64,000 nucleotides of DNA. Source: Myxococcus hansupus. Its GTDB lineage: Bacteria > Myxococcota > Myxococcia > Myxococcales > Myxococcaceae. Location of the stretch: NCBI RefSeq assembly GCF_000280925.3, contig NZ_CP012109.1, positions 5,910,501 to 5,974,500 on the forward strand, written 5' to 3'. The position numbers were made by a program, and so were the translations under genes. Numbering within the stretch: position 1 is the first letter of the stretch; each line of letters begins with the position of its first letter. Below are positions 19,573 to 29,036 of this stretch, in pieces. The notes beneath the pieces were generated by a model, which saw only the letters and a list, made by a program, of their open reading frames with translations, did not search any database and was not told the DNA's origin.

Positions 19573-19603
19573 AGAAGCAAATGCTGAAATTGCTTCGCAC
19601 GGC

Positions 19604-19609
19604 TGTCAA
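19604..19609 (-). promoter_or_regulatory. -35-like TTGACA of fibro-slime gene A
   Basis: On the minus strand TTGACA is followed after two bases by CCGTGCGA. Thirty-one bases separate the hexamer from the ATG at 19572. The same hexamer, block and spacing precede the paralogue at 63803. A -10 near 19580-19587 is weak (CAGCAT/AGCATT). If this is the promoter, transcription would start at or next to the start codon, giving a leaderless message. Confidence 0.5.
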
Positions 19610-19647
19610 CGCGTCATGTCCATTGGTCGTAGACAAGGTGCAGACGG

Positions 19648-19661
19648 TGCACAGATGTGCA
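19648..19661. promoter_or_regulatory. Palindromic operator-like site 1
   Basis: TGCACAGATGTGCA is an inverted repeat (TGCACA, 2-base spacer, TGTGCA) 39 bases upstream of the -35-like hexamer of the fibro-slime gene. A related site lies 48 bases away at 19696. GGTGCA occurs three times in this 196-base region (19637, 19646, 19694). No regulator is assigned. Confidence 0.4.
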
Positions 19662-19695
19662 GGCGGAGCGGACTTTCCAGGCGCTTCCCGCGCGG

Positions 19696-19709
19696 TGCAC
19701 ACATTTGCA
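19696..19709. promoter_or_regulatory. Palindromic operator-like site 2
   Basis: TGCACACATTTGCA is a degenerate copy of the site at 19648-19661, in the same orientation, within the AT-richer region upstream of the fibro-slime gene. Confidence 0.35.
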
Positions 19710-19768
19710 TTCATGATAACAGCGGCCGAAACACCACTTTCGCAGAAAGTCCGAAGCGCGCCGCGCCC

Positions 19769-21229
19769 TCAGTGGGCGACGTTGCGAACGTACTGCGCAT
19801 AGAAACGCACGGCGTCCGCGTAGCCCTGCACGGAGACGCGCTCGTCCTTGCCATGAAGCCGTGACAGGTCGGCGCTGTCCAGGCGCAGAGGCATGAAGCG
19901 GTAGACGTTCTCGCTCAGCCCGGTGAAGTAACGCGAGTCGGACGCGCCCAGCATGAGGTACGGGGCGACGACGACGTCGGGGAACACCTGGCGCACGCTG
20001 CGCAGGAGCTGGGTCCACGCCTCGGAGTCCGTGCGCGACACCGGCGAGGGCTCGCTGACGAACCCCAGGGTGCTGACCTTCACCCGAGGGTCGTCCACCG
20101 CGTCGCGCACGTGCTCCAGCACGCTTTCGACGGAGTCCCCTGGAAGAATGCGGAAGTTCACCACCGCGCGGGCGCGGGCGGGCAGGACGTTGTCGCGCTC
20201 GCTGCCCTCGAACATGGTGGCCGCCGTCGTCGTGCGCACCGCCGCGTTGGTGGTGGCCTTCCCGGTGAGCTGGCGCAGCACCAGCGGCTCGAACAGCCAC
20301 AGGTTGGCGAAGAGCACCCGCATGCCGAAGCCCATCTCCGGCCCCGCGAACTCGAAGAGCGCCCGGCTGCCACCGCGCAGGTGCGCCGGCATGGGCGAGT
20401 CCTCCAGCCGGGAGATGGCGCGGCTCAGCACCCCCACGGCCGTCTGGGGCGGCGGCATGGACGAGTGGCCGCCCTCGCCGTTCACGATGAGCTCGGCGCT
20501 GGCGAAGCCCTTCTCCGCCACCCCCACCAGGGCCACGGGAGAGGCCACGCCGGGCACGGTGCCGGACACAATCATCCCGCCCTCATCCAGCACGGACTCC
20601 AGCGTCACGCCCTGCTCGCGAAGCTGCCGGGCCAGCGTCTCCGCGCCCTCGTGCCCGCCCACCTCTTCGTCCCCACCGAAGGCGAGCAGCACCGTGCGCC
20701 GGGGCTGGAAGCCCGCCGCGAGCAGCGCCTCCACCGACTCCAGGATGCCGAAGACGCTGCCCTTGTCGTCCAGCGCGCCGCGGCCCCAGACGTAGCCCTC
20801 CGCCACCAGCCCGCTGTACGGCGGATGCGTCCAGGTCGCCTCCGTGCCGGGCTCCACGGGCACCACGTCCAGGTGCCCCATCAGCATCGCTGGCCGCAGC
20901 GACGCGTCCGAGCCCGCCCACGTGTACAGCACCGAGTGCGCTCCCACCGGCTCACGCTTCAGCGTCTGGTGGATGCGGGGGTACTGCTCCTGGATGTACG
21001 CATGGAGCGCGGCGAAGGCGGCGTCCTCCGCGGGCTTCCCTTCGGACGCGGCCAGCGTCTTCAAGCGCAGCGCGCCTCCCAGCCTCGCCGCCGCGGCGTC
21101 AGCGTCCACGGTGAAGGGCGCGGCCGTCTCCGGCTGCGCCTGCCGCGAAGTGAAGCGGGCCGCCTTCGTGAGAAGGACCCCCGCGAGGACAACGACGACG
21201 GCCAGCAGCGACAGGAGGATGCGTTTCAT
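19769..21229 (-). CDS. Membrane-anchored M20 family peptidase (carboxypeptidase PM20D1-like)
   Basis: 486 residues from the ATG at 21229 (MKRILLSLLAVVVVLAGVLL), whose uncleaved-looking hydrophobic N-terminus probably anchors the protein. Metal-binding motifs of the di-zinc M20 fold are present: GHLDVVPVEPG, GRGALDDKGS and FGGDEEVGGHEG with the catalytic Glu pair, and SDSRYFT near the C-terminus. The dimerisation (lid) domain occupies roughly residues 230-350. The family hydrolyses peptides or N-acyl amino acids; the PM20D1/carboxypeptidase S type is the closest by motif. Outside-facing orientation is inferred. Divergent from the GH18 gene. Confidence 0.9.
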   Translation of the reverse strand: MKRILLSLLAVVVVLAGVLLTKAARFTSRQAQPETAAPFTVDADAAAARLGGALRLKTLAASEGKPAEDAAFAALHAYIQEQYPRIHQTLKREPVGAHSVLYTWAGSDASLRPAMLMGHLDVVPVEPGTEATWTHPPYSGLVAEGYVWGRGALDDKGSVFGILESVEALLAAGFQPRRTVLLAFGGDEEVGGHEGAETLARQLREQGVTLESVLDEGGMIVSGTVPGVASPVALVGVAEKGFASAELIVNGEGGHSSMPPPQTAVGVLSRAISRLEDSPMPAHLRGGSRALFEFAGPEMGFGMRVLFANLWLFEPLVLRQLTGKATTNAAVRTTTAATMFEGSERDNVLPARARAVVNFRILPGDSVESVLEHVRDAVDDPRVKVSTLGFVSEPSPVSRTDSEAWTQLLRSVRQVFPDVVVAPYLMLGASDSRYFTGLSENVYRFMPLRLDSADLSRLHGKDERVSVQGYADAVRFYAQYVRNVAH

Positions 21230-21329
21230 CGTCAAGACTCGAGGAAGGGACACACCACGGTAGCAAATGCCGCCCGGCGCCCCGCGGTTTCTCCCAGGGC
21301 GCCCTGGAGGTCAGGCCCGGCTTCTCGGA

Positions 21330-21358
21330 TTCAACGATTTACAGGATTGTGAATATTT
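21330..21358 (+). promoter_or_regulatory. Candidate sigma-70-type promoter of the GH18-thiD unit
   Basis: TTCAAC at 21330-21335 and ATATTT at 21353-21358 are separated by 17 bases in an unusually AT-rich patch of the 190-base divergent region. Predicted start near 21365 leaves about 55 bases of leader before GTG 21420. Based on sequence pattern only. Confidence 0.4.
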
Positions 21359-21419
21359 TCCAACTTCACCACGAAGCGTAAGTCGTGTACATGACGCGGA
21401 TCGTCGCAGGGGGTGTGCA

Positions 21420-23210
21420 GTGGGAAATCCATCCGCGGTGTGGAAGCAGCGCTGGCTCGGCCTGATGGTGGGGTTTCTGGCCGCGTGCATGGGCGGTGGG
21501 GCGGAGGGTCCCGGTCTCCCCGAAGCCCCGCATACCGCGACAGCCCAGGCCGCGGACGCCGAGGCCCTGGTGACGTGGCTGCCGCCCTCGCGGGACGGTG
21601 GCTTTCCCCTCATGTACTACATCGTGCGGTGTGAGCCCGCGTGCGGCGGCGCCATCGTCACGTCGGAGCAGTTCCAGGCCACCGTGCGAGGCCTCCACAA
21701 CGGCTTCGCGTACACCTTCAAGGTGTCGGCGGTGAACATCAACGGCGAAGGCCCGGCCTCGGTGCAGACGGAGCTGGTGACGCCGCAGCCCGGGCTGTCC
21801 ATTCCGAACCCCACCGTGCCCGGCCAGCCCCGCTCCGTGCGCGCCACGCCGGGCAACGGGCACGCCTACGTGAGCTGGCTGGCCCCCGCCAGCTACGGCG
21901 GCCGGCCGCTGCACCAGTACCGGCTCACCGCGGCGCCCGGCAATGTGTCGGTGACGGTGGACGCGCCGGCCGCGAGCGCCGTCATCCCCGGGCTGGTCAA
22001 CGGCGTGCCGTACCGCATCACCGTGGCGGCCATCAACGAGAAGGGCCAGGGCCCCGTCGCCACCGCCAACACGGTGCAGCCCCGCGCCGGCGGCGAGCCC
22101 ACCGAATGGGTGACGGGCTACTTCGTGGGCTACCAGCTCTGGATGCAGCCGGTGGACGCGGTGGACGTGACGGGCCTCACGCACCTCGTGGTGGGCCGCG
22201 TGAAGCCGAACCCCAACGGCACGCTGAACGCGAACTTCGACGCCAACATCGACGAGAGCCACGGGCGCTCCATGGCCAAGGCGCTGGCGGCGCGCGCGCA
22301 CCAGCAGGGACGCAAGGCCCTGCTCATGCTGGGCGGCTTCGGCGAGCACCAGAACTTCATCCACGCCGCCTCCGAGGCCCAGCGCGCGCACTTCATCCGC
22401 AACATCATCCAGCTCATGGACGAGCTGGGCTACGACGGCATCGACGTGGACTGGGAGCCCATCATCCTGGCCGCGGACATCCCGGAGGGCGCGCCCATGC
22501 AGCCCGACGACGGCGAGCCGCTGCTGGCGCTGCTGGACGGCCTGCGCGCGGCCCGCCCCGACATCATCCTCACGGTGCCGGTGGACTGGCTGAACTCCAA
22601 CTTCCCCATGAGCCGGTACCGCGCGGACTTCATGAAGCGGCTGGCCTCGCGCGTCGACCAGCTCAACATCATGTCCTACAAGATGAGCGGGCACTGGGGC
22701 GGCTGGGAGAGCTGGCACTCCAGCCCGCTCTACGGCCACTCCCAGTTCCACCCCACCTCCGTCTCGCACTCCGTGGAGGGCTACCTGGAGGCGGGCGTCC
22801 CCGCGGGGCGGCTGGGCCTGGGCATCGGTTTCTTCGGGACGTGCTGGGGCGGCGTGACGGAGCCGCACACGCCGCTCGACGGCCGCGAGGGCGTGTTCGA
22901 GGGCCAGAGCGACAACTTCATGAGCTACACCAACATCATGACGCACTACTACCGGGCGGAAGCCAGCCGCTGGGACGACGAGGCCCAGGTGCCCTACCTC
23001 TCGTTCCCCGACGGCAACGGCCCGGGGCTGTGCAACTACGTCTCCTACGAGGACCCGCGCTCGCTCTCCGTGAAGGGCGCGTACGCGAGGGAGAAGAACC
23101 TGGGCGGCGCCATCATCTGGACCATCAGCCAGGGGCACTTCCTCCAGCCGGAGAACGGGCACAGGGACCCGCTGATGGACGCGGTGAAACACGCCTTCCT
23201 GGACCCGTGA
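21420..23210 (+). CDS. Fibronectin-III / GH18 chitinase-like lipoprotein
   Basis: 596 residues from a GTG at 21420, about 7 bases after a G-run (21408-21413). The N-terminus carries a hydrophobic stretch and lipobox LAAC. Two fibronectin type III domains follow (residues ~40-125 and ~135-220). The GH18 TIM barrel occupies ~230-590, with [10 protein letters not shown] at 338-347 matching DxxDxDxE; Glu346 is the expected acid catalyst. Also seen: LLMLGGFGE and [14 protein letters not shown]. Family members cleave chitin or related beta-1,4-GlcNAc polymers, including peptidoglycan-like substrates. It fits the predatory or degradative lifestyle inferred for the organism. thiD begins 40 bases downstream. 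Confidence 0.9.
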   Translation: MGNPSAVWKQRWLGLMVGFLAACMGGGAEGPGLPEAPHTATAQAADAEALVTWLPPSRDGGFPLMYYIVRCEPACGGAIVTSEQFQATVRGLHNGFAYTFKVSAVNINGEGPASVQTELVTPQPGLSIPNPTVPGQPRSVRATPGNGHAYVSWLAPASYGGRPLHQYRLTAAPGNVSVTVDAPAASAVIPGLVNGVPYRITVAAINEKGQGPVATANTVQPRAGGEPTEWVTGYFVGYQLWMQPVDAVDVTGLTHLVVGRVKPNPNGTLNANFDANIDESHGRSMAKALAARAHQQGRKALLMLGGFGEHQNFIHAASEAQRAHFIRNIIQLMDELGYDGIDVDWEPIILAADIPEGAPMQPDDGEPLLALLDGLRAARPDIILTVPVDWLNSNFPMSRYRADFMKRLASRVDQLNIMSYKMSGHWGGWESWHSSPLYGHSQFHPTSVSHSVEGYLEAGVPAGRLGLGIGFFGTCWGGVTEPHTPLDGREGVFEGQSDNFMSYTNIMTHYYRAEASRWDDEAQVPYLSFPDGNGPGLCNYVSYEDPRSLSVKGAYAREKNLGGAIIWTISQGHFLQPENGHRDPLMDAVKHAFLDP

Positions 23211-23250
23211 GCGCTCGAAGCACTGGCGGCGGGGCGCCCGCTCCCGCACC

Positions 23251-24069
<819 letters not shown>

Positions 24070-24089
24070 CCCGGGCCCACCGCCGGGCG

Positions 24090-26306
24090 CTACTTCGCGG
24101 CCTTCGCGGCCTTCTTCGCCGCCGCGGGCTGCGCGCCCGGCACGGGGAAGCCGCGCTTGCGCATCAGCGCCTGGATGCCCGCCTCACGGCCCCGGAAGGC
24201 GCGGTACGCGTCGGCCGGGTCCAGGGTGTTGCCCACGGAGAAGACGTGCTGGCGCAGGAGCGCGGCCACGTCCTTGTCGTAGGCGCCCTTGCCCTCCGTG
24301 AAGCGCTCGAAGGCGTCCGCCGTCAGCGTGTCCGACCACAGGTAGCTGTAGTAGCCCGCCGAGTACCCGTCGCCCGCGAACACGTGGCCGAACTGCGGCG
24401 TGCGGTGGCGCATGACGACTTCCTTCGGCATGCCCAGCGCGTTGAGCGTGTCGCGCTCGAAGGCGTCCGCGTCAATGGGCGTGGCGCCCGCCAGGTGCAG
24501 CTTCATGTCCACCAGCGCGCTGGACAGGTACTCCACCGTCCCGAAGCCCTGGTTGAACGTCGCGGCCTTCTCGATGCGGTCCACCAGCGCCTGCGGGATG
24601 GGCTTGCCCGTCTGGTAGTGCAGCGCGTAGGTGTTGAGCACCTCGGGCGTGGACAGCCAGTGCTCCAGGAGCTGCGAGGGGAACTCCACGTAGTCGCGCG
24701 CCACCGCCGTGCCCGCCAGCGACGGGTACGTCACGTTGGAGCTGAGGCCGTGCAGCGCGTGGCCGAACTCGTGGAACAGCGTGGAGGCGTCCTCCCAACT
24801 GATGAGCACCGCCTCACCGGGCTGCCCCTTCACGAAGTTGGAGTTGTTGGAGACGATGGTGGTGACCTCGCCCCGGAAGCGCTCCTGGCTGCGGTAGGCG
24901 TTCATCCACGCGCCGGAGCGCTTGCCCTTGCGCGCGTACGGGTCGAAGTACCACAGGCCCACGTGCCGCCCACTGGCCTGGTCCTTCACCTCCCAGACGC
25001 GCACGTCGGGGTGGAAGACGGGCACGTCGTTCACCTGCGTGAAGGAGAAGCCGAACAGCTCGCCGGCCACCCAGAACATGCCCTCGCGCAGCTTCTCCAA
25101 CTGGAGGTAGGGCTTCACCTCGTTCTGGTCCAGGTCGTACTTCGCCTTGCGGACCTTCTCCGCGTAGAAGCGGTAGTCCCAGGGCTCGATCTTGATTTTC
25201 GCGCCCTCCTTGTCCGCCACGCGCTGCATGTCCTTGACCTCTTCGTGGACACGGGCGACCGCGGGCTTCCAGACGGCCTCCATCAGCTCCATGGCGCGCT
25301 CGGGCGTGCGGGCCATGGCGTTCTCCAGCCGCCAGTGCGCGTGCGTCTTGTAGCCCAGCAGCGCGGCGCGCTCGGCGCGCAGCTTGAGGACCTCGCCAAT
25401 GATGGCGTTGTTGTCGCGCGCGTCGCCGTTGTCACCGCGGTTGACGTAGTGGCGCCACACCTTCTCGCGCAGGTCGCGGCGCGACGAGTACGTCAGGAAC
25501 GGCTCCATGGAGGAGCGCGTGTTGGTGATGAGCCACTTGCCCTTCTGGCCCCGCGACTCGGCCGCGGCGGCGGCGCCCGCGCGCACGGACTCCGGCAGGC
25601 CCGCGAGGTCCGCCTCCGACTCCAGGACGACGGTGTAGCCCTCCTCGTCCGCGAGCACGTTCTGGCTGAAGTTCGTGTAGAGCGAGGCGAGCCGCTGGTT
25701 GACGGCCGCCAGCTTCTGCTTCGCCGCGGCGTCCAGCTTCGCGCCGGAGCGCACGAAGCGCGTGTAGTGCAGCCACGCGAGCCGCTGCTGCTCGGGCGTC
25801 AGCTTCGCCTTGTCGGGCGACTGGTACACCGCCTCGATGCGGCGGAAGAGCGCCTCGTTCTGGAAGATTTCGTCGTCGAAGGCGGCCATCTTCGGCGCCA
25901 TCTCCCGCTCCAGCGCCTGGAACTCCGGCCCGCTCATGGACGAGCTCCAGATGCCGTAGAGCGTCTCCACCTCGCCCTGCGTCTTCGCCGTGGCCTCCAG
26001 CGCCACCAGCGTGTTCTCGAAGGTGGCCGGGGCCGGGTTGTTGGCGATGGCCGCCAGCTCGGCGCGCGTCTTGTCCATCGCCGCCTCGAGCGCCGGCTTG
26101 AACAGCTCCACCTTCACTTGGTCGAACGGCGGCACGCCGCCATGCGGCCCGGCCCACGACGCGAGCAGCGGGTTGGACGGAGCCTGCGCGGCGGGGGCGG
26201 TCGTCTGGGGCGCGGTGGCCATGGACTGGGACTCCTGCGAGGTCGTCGCACAGCCGGCGGACGCGAGCACGGCCATGCCCGCACCCGCGAAGAAGAGCTT
26301 ACGCAT
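24090..26306 (-). CDS. M3 family peptidase lipoprotein (Dcp/oligopeptidase A-like)
   Basis: 738 residues from the ATG at 26306. MRKLFFAGAGMAVLASAGC is a lipoprotein signal (lipobox SAGC), followed by a Gln/Thr/Ala linker to about residue 45. The remainder matches peptidyl-dipeptidase Dcp and oligopeptidase A, with the zinc motif HEFGHALHG at 512-520 and downstream YVEFPSQLLEHW supplying the third ligand. It should cleave small peptides outside the cytoplasm, unlike E. coli OpdA. An unusual Lys/Ala tail (AAAKKAAKAAK) ends the protein. Divergent from the CoA-transferase gene. Confidence 0.92.
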   Translation of the reverse strand: MRKLFFAGAGMAVLASAGCATTSQESQSMATAPQTTAPAAQAPSNPLLASWAGPHGGVPPFDQVKVELFKPALEAAMDKTRAELAAIANNPAPATFENTLVALEATAKTQGEVETLYGIWSSSMSGPEFQALEREMAPKMAAFDDEIFQNEALFRRIEAVYQSPDKAKLTPEQQRLAWLHYTRFVRSGAKLDAAAKQKLAAVNQRLASLYTNFSQNVLADEEGYTVVLESEADLAGLPESVRAGAAAAAESRGQKGKWLITNTRSSMEPFLTYSSRRDLREKVWRHYVNRGDNGDARDNNAIIGEVLKLRAERAALLGYKTHAHWRLENAMARTPERAMELMEAVWKPAVARVHEEVKDMQRVADKEGAKIKIEPWDYRFYAEKVRKAKYDLDQNEVKPYLQLEKLREGMFWVAGELFGFSFTQVNDVPVFHPDVRVWEVKDQASGRHVGLWYFDPYARKGKRSGAWMNAYRSQERFRGEVTTIVSNNSNFVKGQPGEAVLISWEDASTLFHEFGHALHGLSSNVTYPSLAGTAVARDYVEFPSQLLEHWLSTPEVLNTYALHYQTGKPIPQALVDRIEKAATFNQGFGTVEYLSSALVDMKLHLAGATPIDADAFERDTLNALGMPKEVVMRHRTPQFGHVFAGDGYSAGYYSYLWSDTLTADAFERFTEGKGAYDKDVAALLRQHVFSVGNTLDPADAYRAFRGREAGIQALMRKRGFPVPGAQPAAAKKAAKAAK

Positions 26307-26476
26307 GTAGGGAGGTCTCCCAACGAAAAGGGCTAACAGAAGGGGCGGAGACTAACGGCATCCCGCCACGAACCGGGGGACGGAATCGCGGGCGCCCCAA
26401 CACGCCTGCCCGCCCCCCTGTTCCCGACCCATCCCCGGGCGCCACCGAAAGACGCGGTGTGTTACACCCGGACGCC

Positions 26477-28006
26477 ATGACCGCGACGAGCACGCTGAAG
26501 GACCGAATCGAGAACGCCGCGCTGCTGGCGAAGGTTGTCCCCGTCGAAGAAGCGGTGAAGCACGTCGTCCACGGCAACACCGTGGCCATCAGCGGCTTCA
26601 CCAAGTCGGGTGAGCCCAAGACGTTCTTCCCGGCGCTTGCCTGGCACTTCTCCCAGACGGCGCCGGAGTCTCGCATCACGCTGCTGTCGGGCGCGTCCCT
26701 GTCGGAAGACGTGGAGGGCCCCATGGCGCCCTTCATCGCCAAGCGCGGTCCCTACATGTCCTCGCCCGCCTCGCGGCGCCGCATCCACGCCGGCGAGATG
26801 GACTTCACGGACGTCCACCTGTCCGCCTTCGCGCGCAACCTGATGTACGGCTTCTACGGCGACATCGACGTGGCCGTGGTCGAGGTGTCGCGCATCCGGA
26901 AGAACGGCAGCGTCGTGCTCACCTCGTCGGTGGGCATCAGCACGGAGGCCCTGGCCCGCGCGAAGAAAATCGTGCTCGAGGTCAACACCTCCGGACCGGA
27001 CTACACGGGCTTCCACGACATCGTCCTGCCCGCCGTCCACCCGCACGTGGGCTGGCCGCTGCCGCTCGTGAATGTGCGGGACCGCATTGGCAACCCGTAC
27101 GTGGAGTTCGACCTGAGCAAGGTGGTGGCGGTGGTGGAGTCCCGCACGCCCGACCACCCGGTGCCCTTCAAGGCCGCGGACGACACGGCCAAGCGCATCG
27201 CCGAGCACGTCATCGACTTCCTGCTGAGCTGCCAGAAGCAGTACGAGTGGGGCAAGCGCCTCCCGCCGATTCAATCCGGCGTGGGCAACGTGGCCAACGC
27301 CATCATCGGCCAGCTCTACGACTCGCCCTTCCAGAAAATCCGCTTCTGGACCGAGGTCTTCCAGGACGGAATGCTGCGCTACGTGGAGGACGACGCGAAG
27401 TTCGAATACGCGTCCGCCACCGCGGTGTCCTTCTCCTCCGAGGGCCGCCAGCGCTTCCTCGACATGTTCGAGCGCAGCAAGGACCGGCTGGTGCTGCGGC
27501 CCATGTGGCTGTCCAACAGCCCCGAAATCATCTCCCGCCTCTTCGTCATCGCGATGAACACGCCCATCGAGGTGGACATCTACGGGCACGTCAACTCCAC
27601 GCACATCGACGGCTCGCGCATCGTCAATGGCCTGGGCGGTTCGGGTGACTTCTTCCGCAACGCGTACCTGAGCATCGTCCACACGCCGTCCACGCGGCGG
27701 CTGCGGGACGGCCGCACGGTGAGCTGTGTCATGCCGTACGTGCGCCACATCGACCACACCGAGCACGACATCAAGTGCGTCGTCACCGAGCAGGGCTACG
27801 CGCTCAACATGGACATCCGCTCGCCCAAGCGACGCGCACAGGACATCATCGACCGCTGCGCGCATCCGTACTTCCGGCCCATGCTACACGCCTACCTCGA
27901 CATGGCGGGCCCCGGCGACGAGCCGCGTGCCACGGACATGAAGGTCCTCCAGTCGTGGTGGAACGACTACGACGCGGCGACGCGCGCCTTCCCGAACACG
28001 CCGTGA
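26477..28006 (+). CDS. Acetyl-CoA hydrolase / succinyl-CoA:acetate CoA-transferase family protein
   Basis: 509 residues from the ATG at 26477. The family exchanges CoA between acyl-CoA and carboxylates. Motifs: GNTVAISGFTKSGEPK near the N-terminus, QSGVGNVANAIIGQL, and FWTEVFQDGML, where the Glu aligns with the catalytic Glu that forms the acyl-glutamyl anhydride in class I CoA-transferases; NGLGGSGDFFRNAYLSI is the C-terminal glycine-rich segment. It is cytoplasmic. Specificity (hydrolase or transferase, acetate or propionate) cannot be read. A TPR gene follows 10 bases downstream with a GTG start, indicating an operon. Confidence 0.92.
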   Translation: MTATSTLKDRIENAALLAKVVPVEEAVKHVVHGNTVAISGFTKSGEPKTFFPALAWHFSQTAPESRITLLSGASLSEDVEGPMAPFIAKRGPYMSSPASRRRIHAGEMDFTDVHLSAFARNLMYGFYGDIDVAVVEVSRIRKNGSVVLTSSVGISTEALARAKKIVLEVNTSGPDYTGFHDIVLPAVHPHVGWPLPLVNVRDRIGNPYVEFDLSKVVAVVESRTPDHPVPFKAADDTAKRIAEHVIDFLLSCQKQYEWGKRLPPIQSGVGNVANAIIGQLYDSPFQKIRFWTEVFQDGMLRYVEDDAKFEYASATAVSFSSEGRQRFLDMFERSKDRLVLRPMWLSNSPEIISRLFVIAMNTPIEVDIYGHVNSTHIDGSRIVNGLGGSGDFFRNAYLSIVHTPSTRRLRDGRTVSCVMPYVRHIDHTEHDIKCVVTEQGYALNMDIRSPKRRAQDIIDRCAHPYFRPMLHAYLDMAGPGDEPRATDMKVLQSWWNDYDAATRAFPNTP

Positions 28007-28016
28007 GGGGCTGAGG

Positions 28017-28733
28017 GTGGAGCGCAACGGACGAGAAGCCTGTCCTCCGGAGCTGGCCGCCCAGCTCCGCGAGGTGGACCGCCTGCGACGCAGCGGGCGG
28101 TACGCGACGGCGCTCGCGCTCGCCCGGACCTTGGCGGAGGCGCATCCCCGGCAGGCCCGCGTGCTGATGGAGCTGGCGCAGACGCTGGCCATCTGGGGCG
28201 AAGTCCCGGAAGAAGCACTGGCGTGGTACGAGCGCGTGCTGACGCTGGCGCCCGGTCACCTCACCAGCCGGCTGTACCGCGCCCTCGCGCTGTGCCGTCT
28301 GGGCCGCCATGAAGAGGCGGTGGCGGACTTCGACACGCTCGTCGGCTCGGGCTACCGCAAGGCGCTGGTGCTGCACATGAAGCGCGCCGAGGCGTTGGAG
28401 GCGCTGGGGCGGGACGAAGCGGCGGAGCGGGATTGGACGCTCGCGCTTGAGGAGTCCCCGGGCAACCCGTGGCTGCTCCAGCAGCGCGCCGCCGCGAGGG
28501 CTCGACTGGGCCGGCTGGACGACGCGGCGAAGGACCTCACGGAGGCGCTCGCGTCGCAGTCGGGTGATGACGTCGACCCGGAGCTGCTGCACGCGCGCGG
28601 GGTGGTGCGTGAGCGCCAAGGCGACCTGGACGGTGCTCGCGCGGACTTCGAGGCGGGGCTCGCGGCCTTTCGCGAAGGCGACCCGCTGGCGCTGCTGGAC
28701 GCGCTCCGTGAAGGAACCATGCGCAAACCATGA
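28017..28733 (+). CDS. Cytoplasmic TPR protein
   Basis: 238 residues from a GTG at 28017, 10 bases after the CoA-transferase stop. Five or six tetratricopeptide units cover residues ~35-230 (YERVLTLAPGHLTSRLYRAL, ALCRLGRHEEAVADFDTLV, EALEALGRDEAAERDWTLAL, RARLGRLDDAAKDLTEAL). No signal peptide or membrane span. Presumably a protein-protein adaptor; partner unknown. Confidence 0.85.
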   Translation: MERNGREACPPELAAQLREVDRLRRSGRYATALALARTLAEAHPRQARVLMELAQTLAIWGEVPEEALAWYERVLTLAPGHLTSRLYRALALCRLGRHEEAVADFDTLVGSGYRKALVLHMKRAEALEALGRDEAAERDWTLALEESPGNPWLLQQRAAARARLGRLDDAAKDLTEALASQSGDDVDPELLHARGVVRERQGDLDGARADFEAGLAAFREGDPLALLDALREGTMRKP

Positions 28734-28962
28734 CGGGTGCGCGCGCGCTTTGAATGCGACAACCCTGTCCATGCACGCGGCGGCTTCGGCCGTCCGGGCA
28801 CGTCCGGGCGTGATGCACCCGGATGACAAGGGGAGCACGGGTGGAGCTTCGCGCTCCGGGGTGCGTCAGGAGTCCGGGTGAGGGCGCCGGCTTGGAGCGG
28901 CGTCTGGGGACATCCGGGCACCGAACGCACCCGGGCGCGCGGGCTTCACGGAAGGGCGTGAG
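28734..28962. other. Intergenic region between two convergent genes
   Basis: This 229-base stretch contains GC-rich direct and inverted short repeats (CCGGGC, GTCCGGGC) but no open frame with credible start and codon pattern. It leads into the long hairpin at 28963-29020. Confidence 0.4.
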
Positions 28963-29020
28963 CCAGAGGGAATCGCATGCCGGTCCTGGGGAGCTGTTCC
29001 CGGCCTGCGGTTCCCTCTGG
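28963..29020. repeat. Long imperfect inverted repeat (RNA hairpin)
   Basis: Two 21-base arms (28963-28983 and 29000-29020) match at 19 of 21 positions around a 16-base loop. On plus-strand RNA one mismatch becomes a U-G wobble. The hairpin ends 16 bases from the stop of dusA (minus strand) and 230 bases after the TPR gene. There is no T-run. It may be a bidirectional 3' end structure or a REP-like element. Confidence 0.65.
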
Positions 29021-29036
29021 TGTCAGGTGGCCTGAT

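Noticed and set aside
16666-19587. 973-codon open frame on the plus strand
   Set aside because: It is antisense to the TPR and fibro-slime genes, whose domains, signal peptides and codon use are clear; long antisense frames are expected at this GC content.
23211-23250. TPP riboswitch before thiD
   Set aside because: The gap is 40 bases, too short for a THI element, and has no CUGAGA-type motif.
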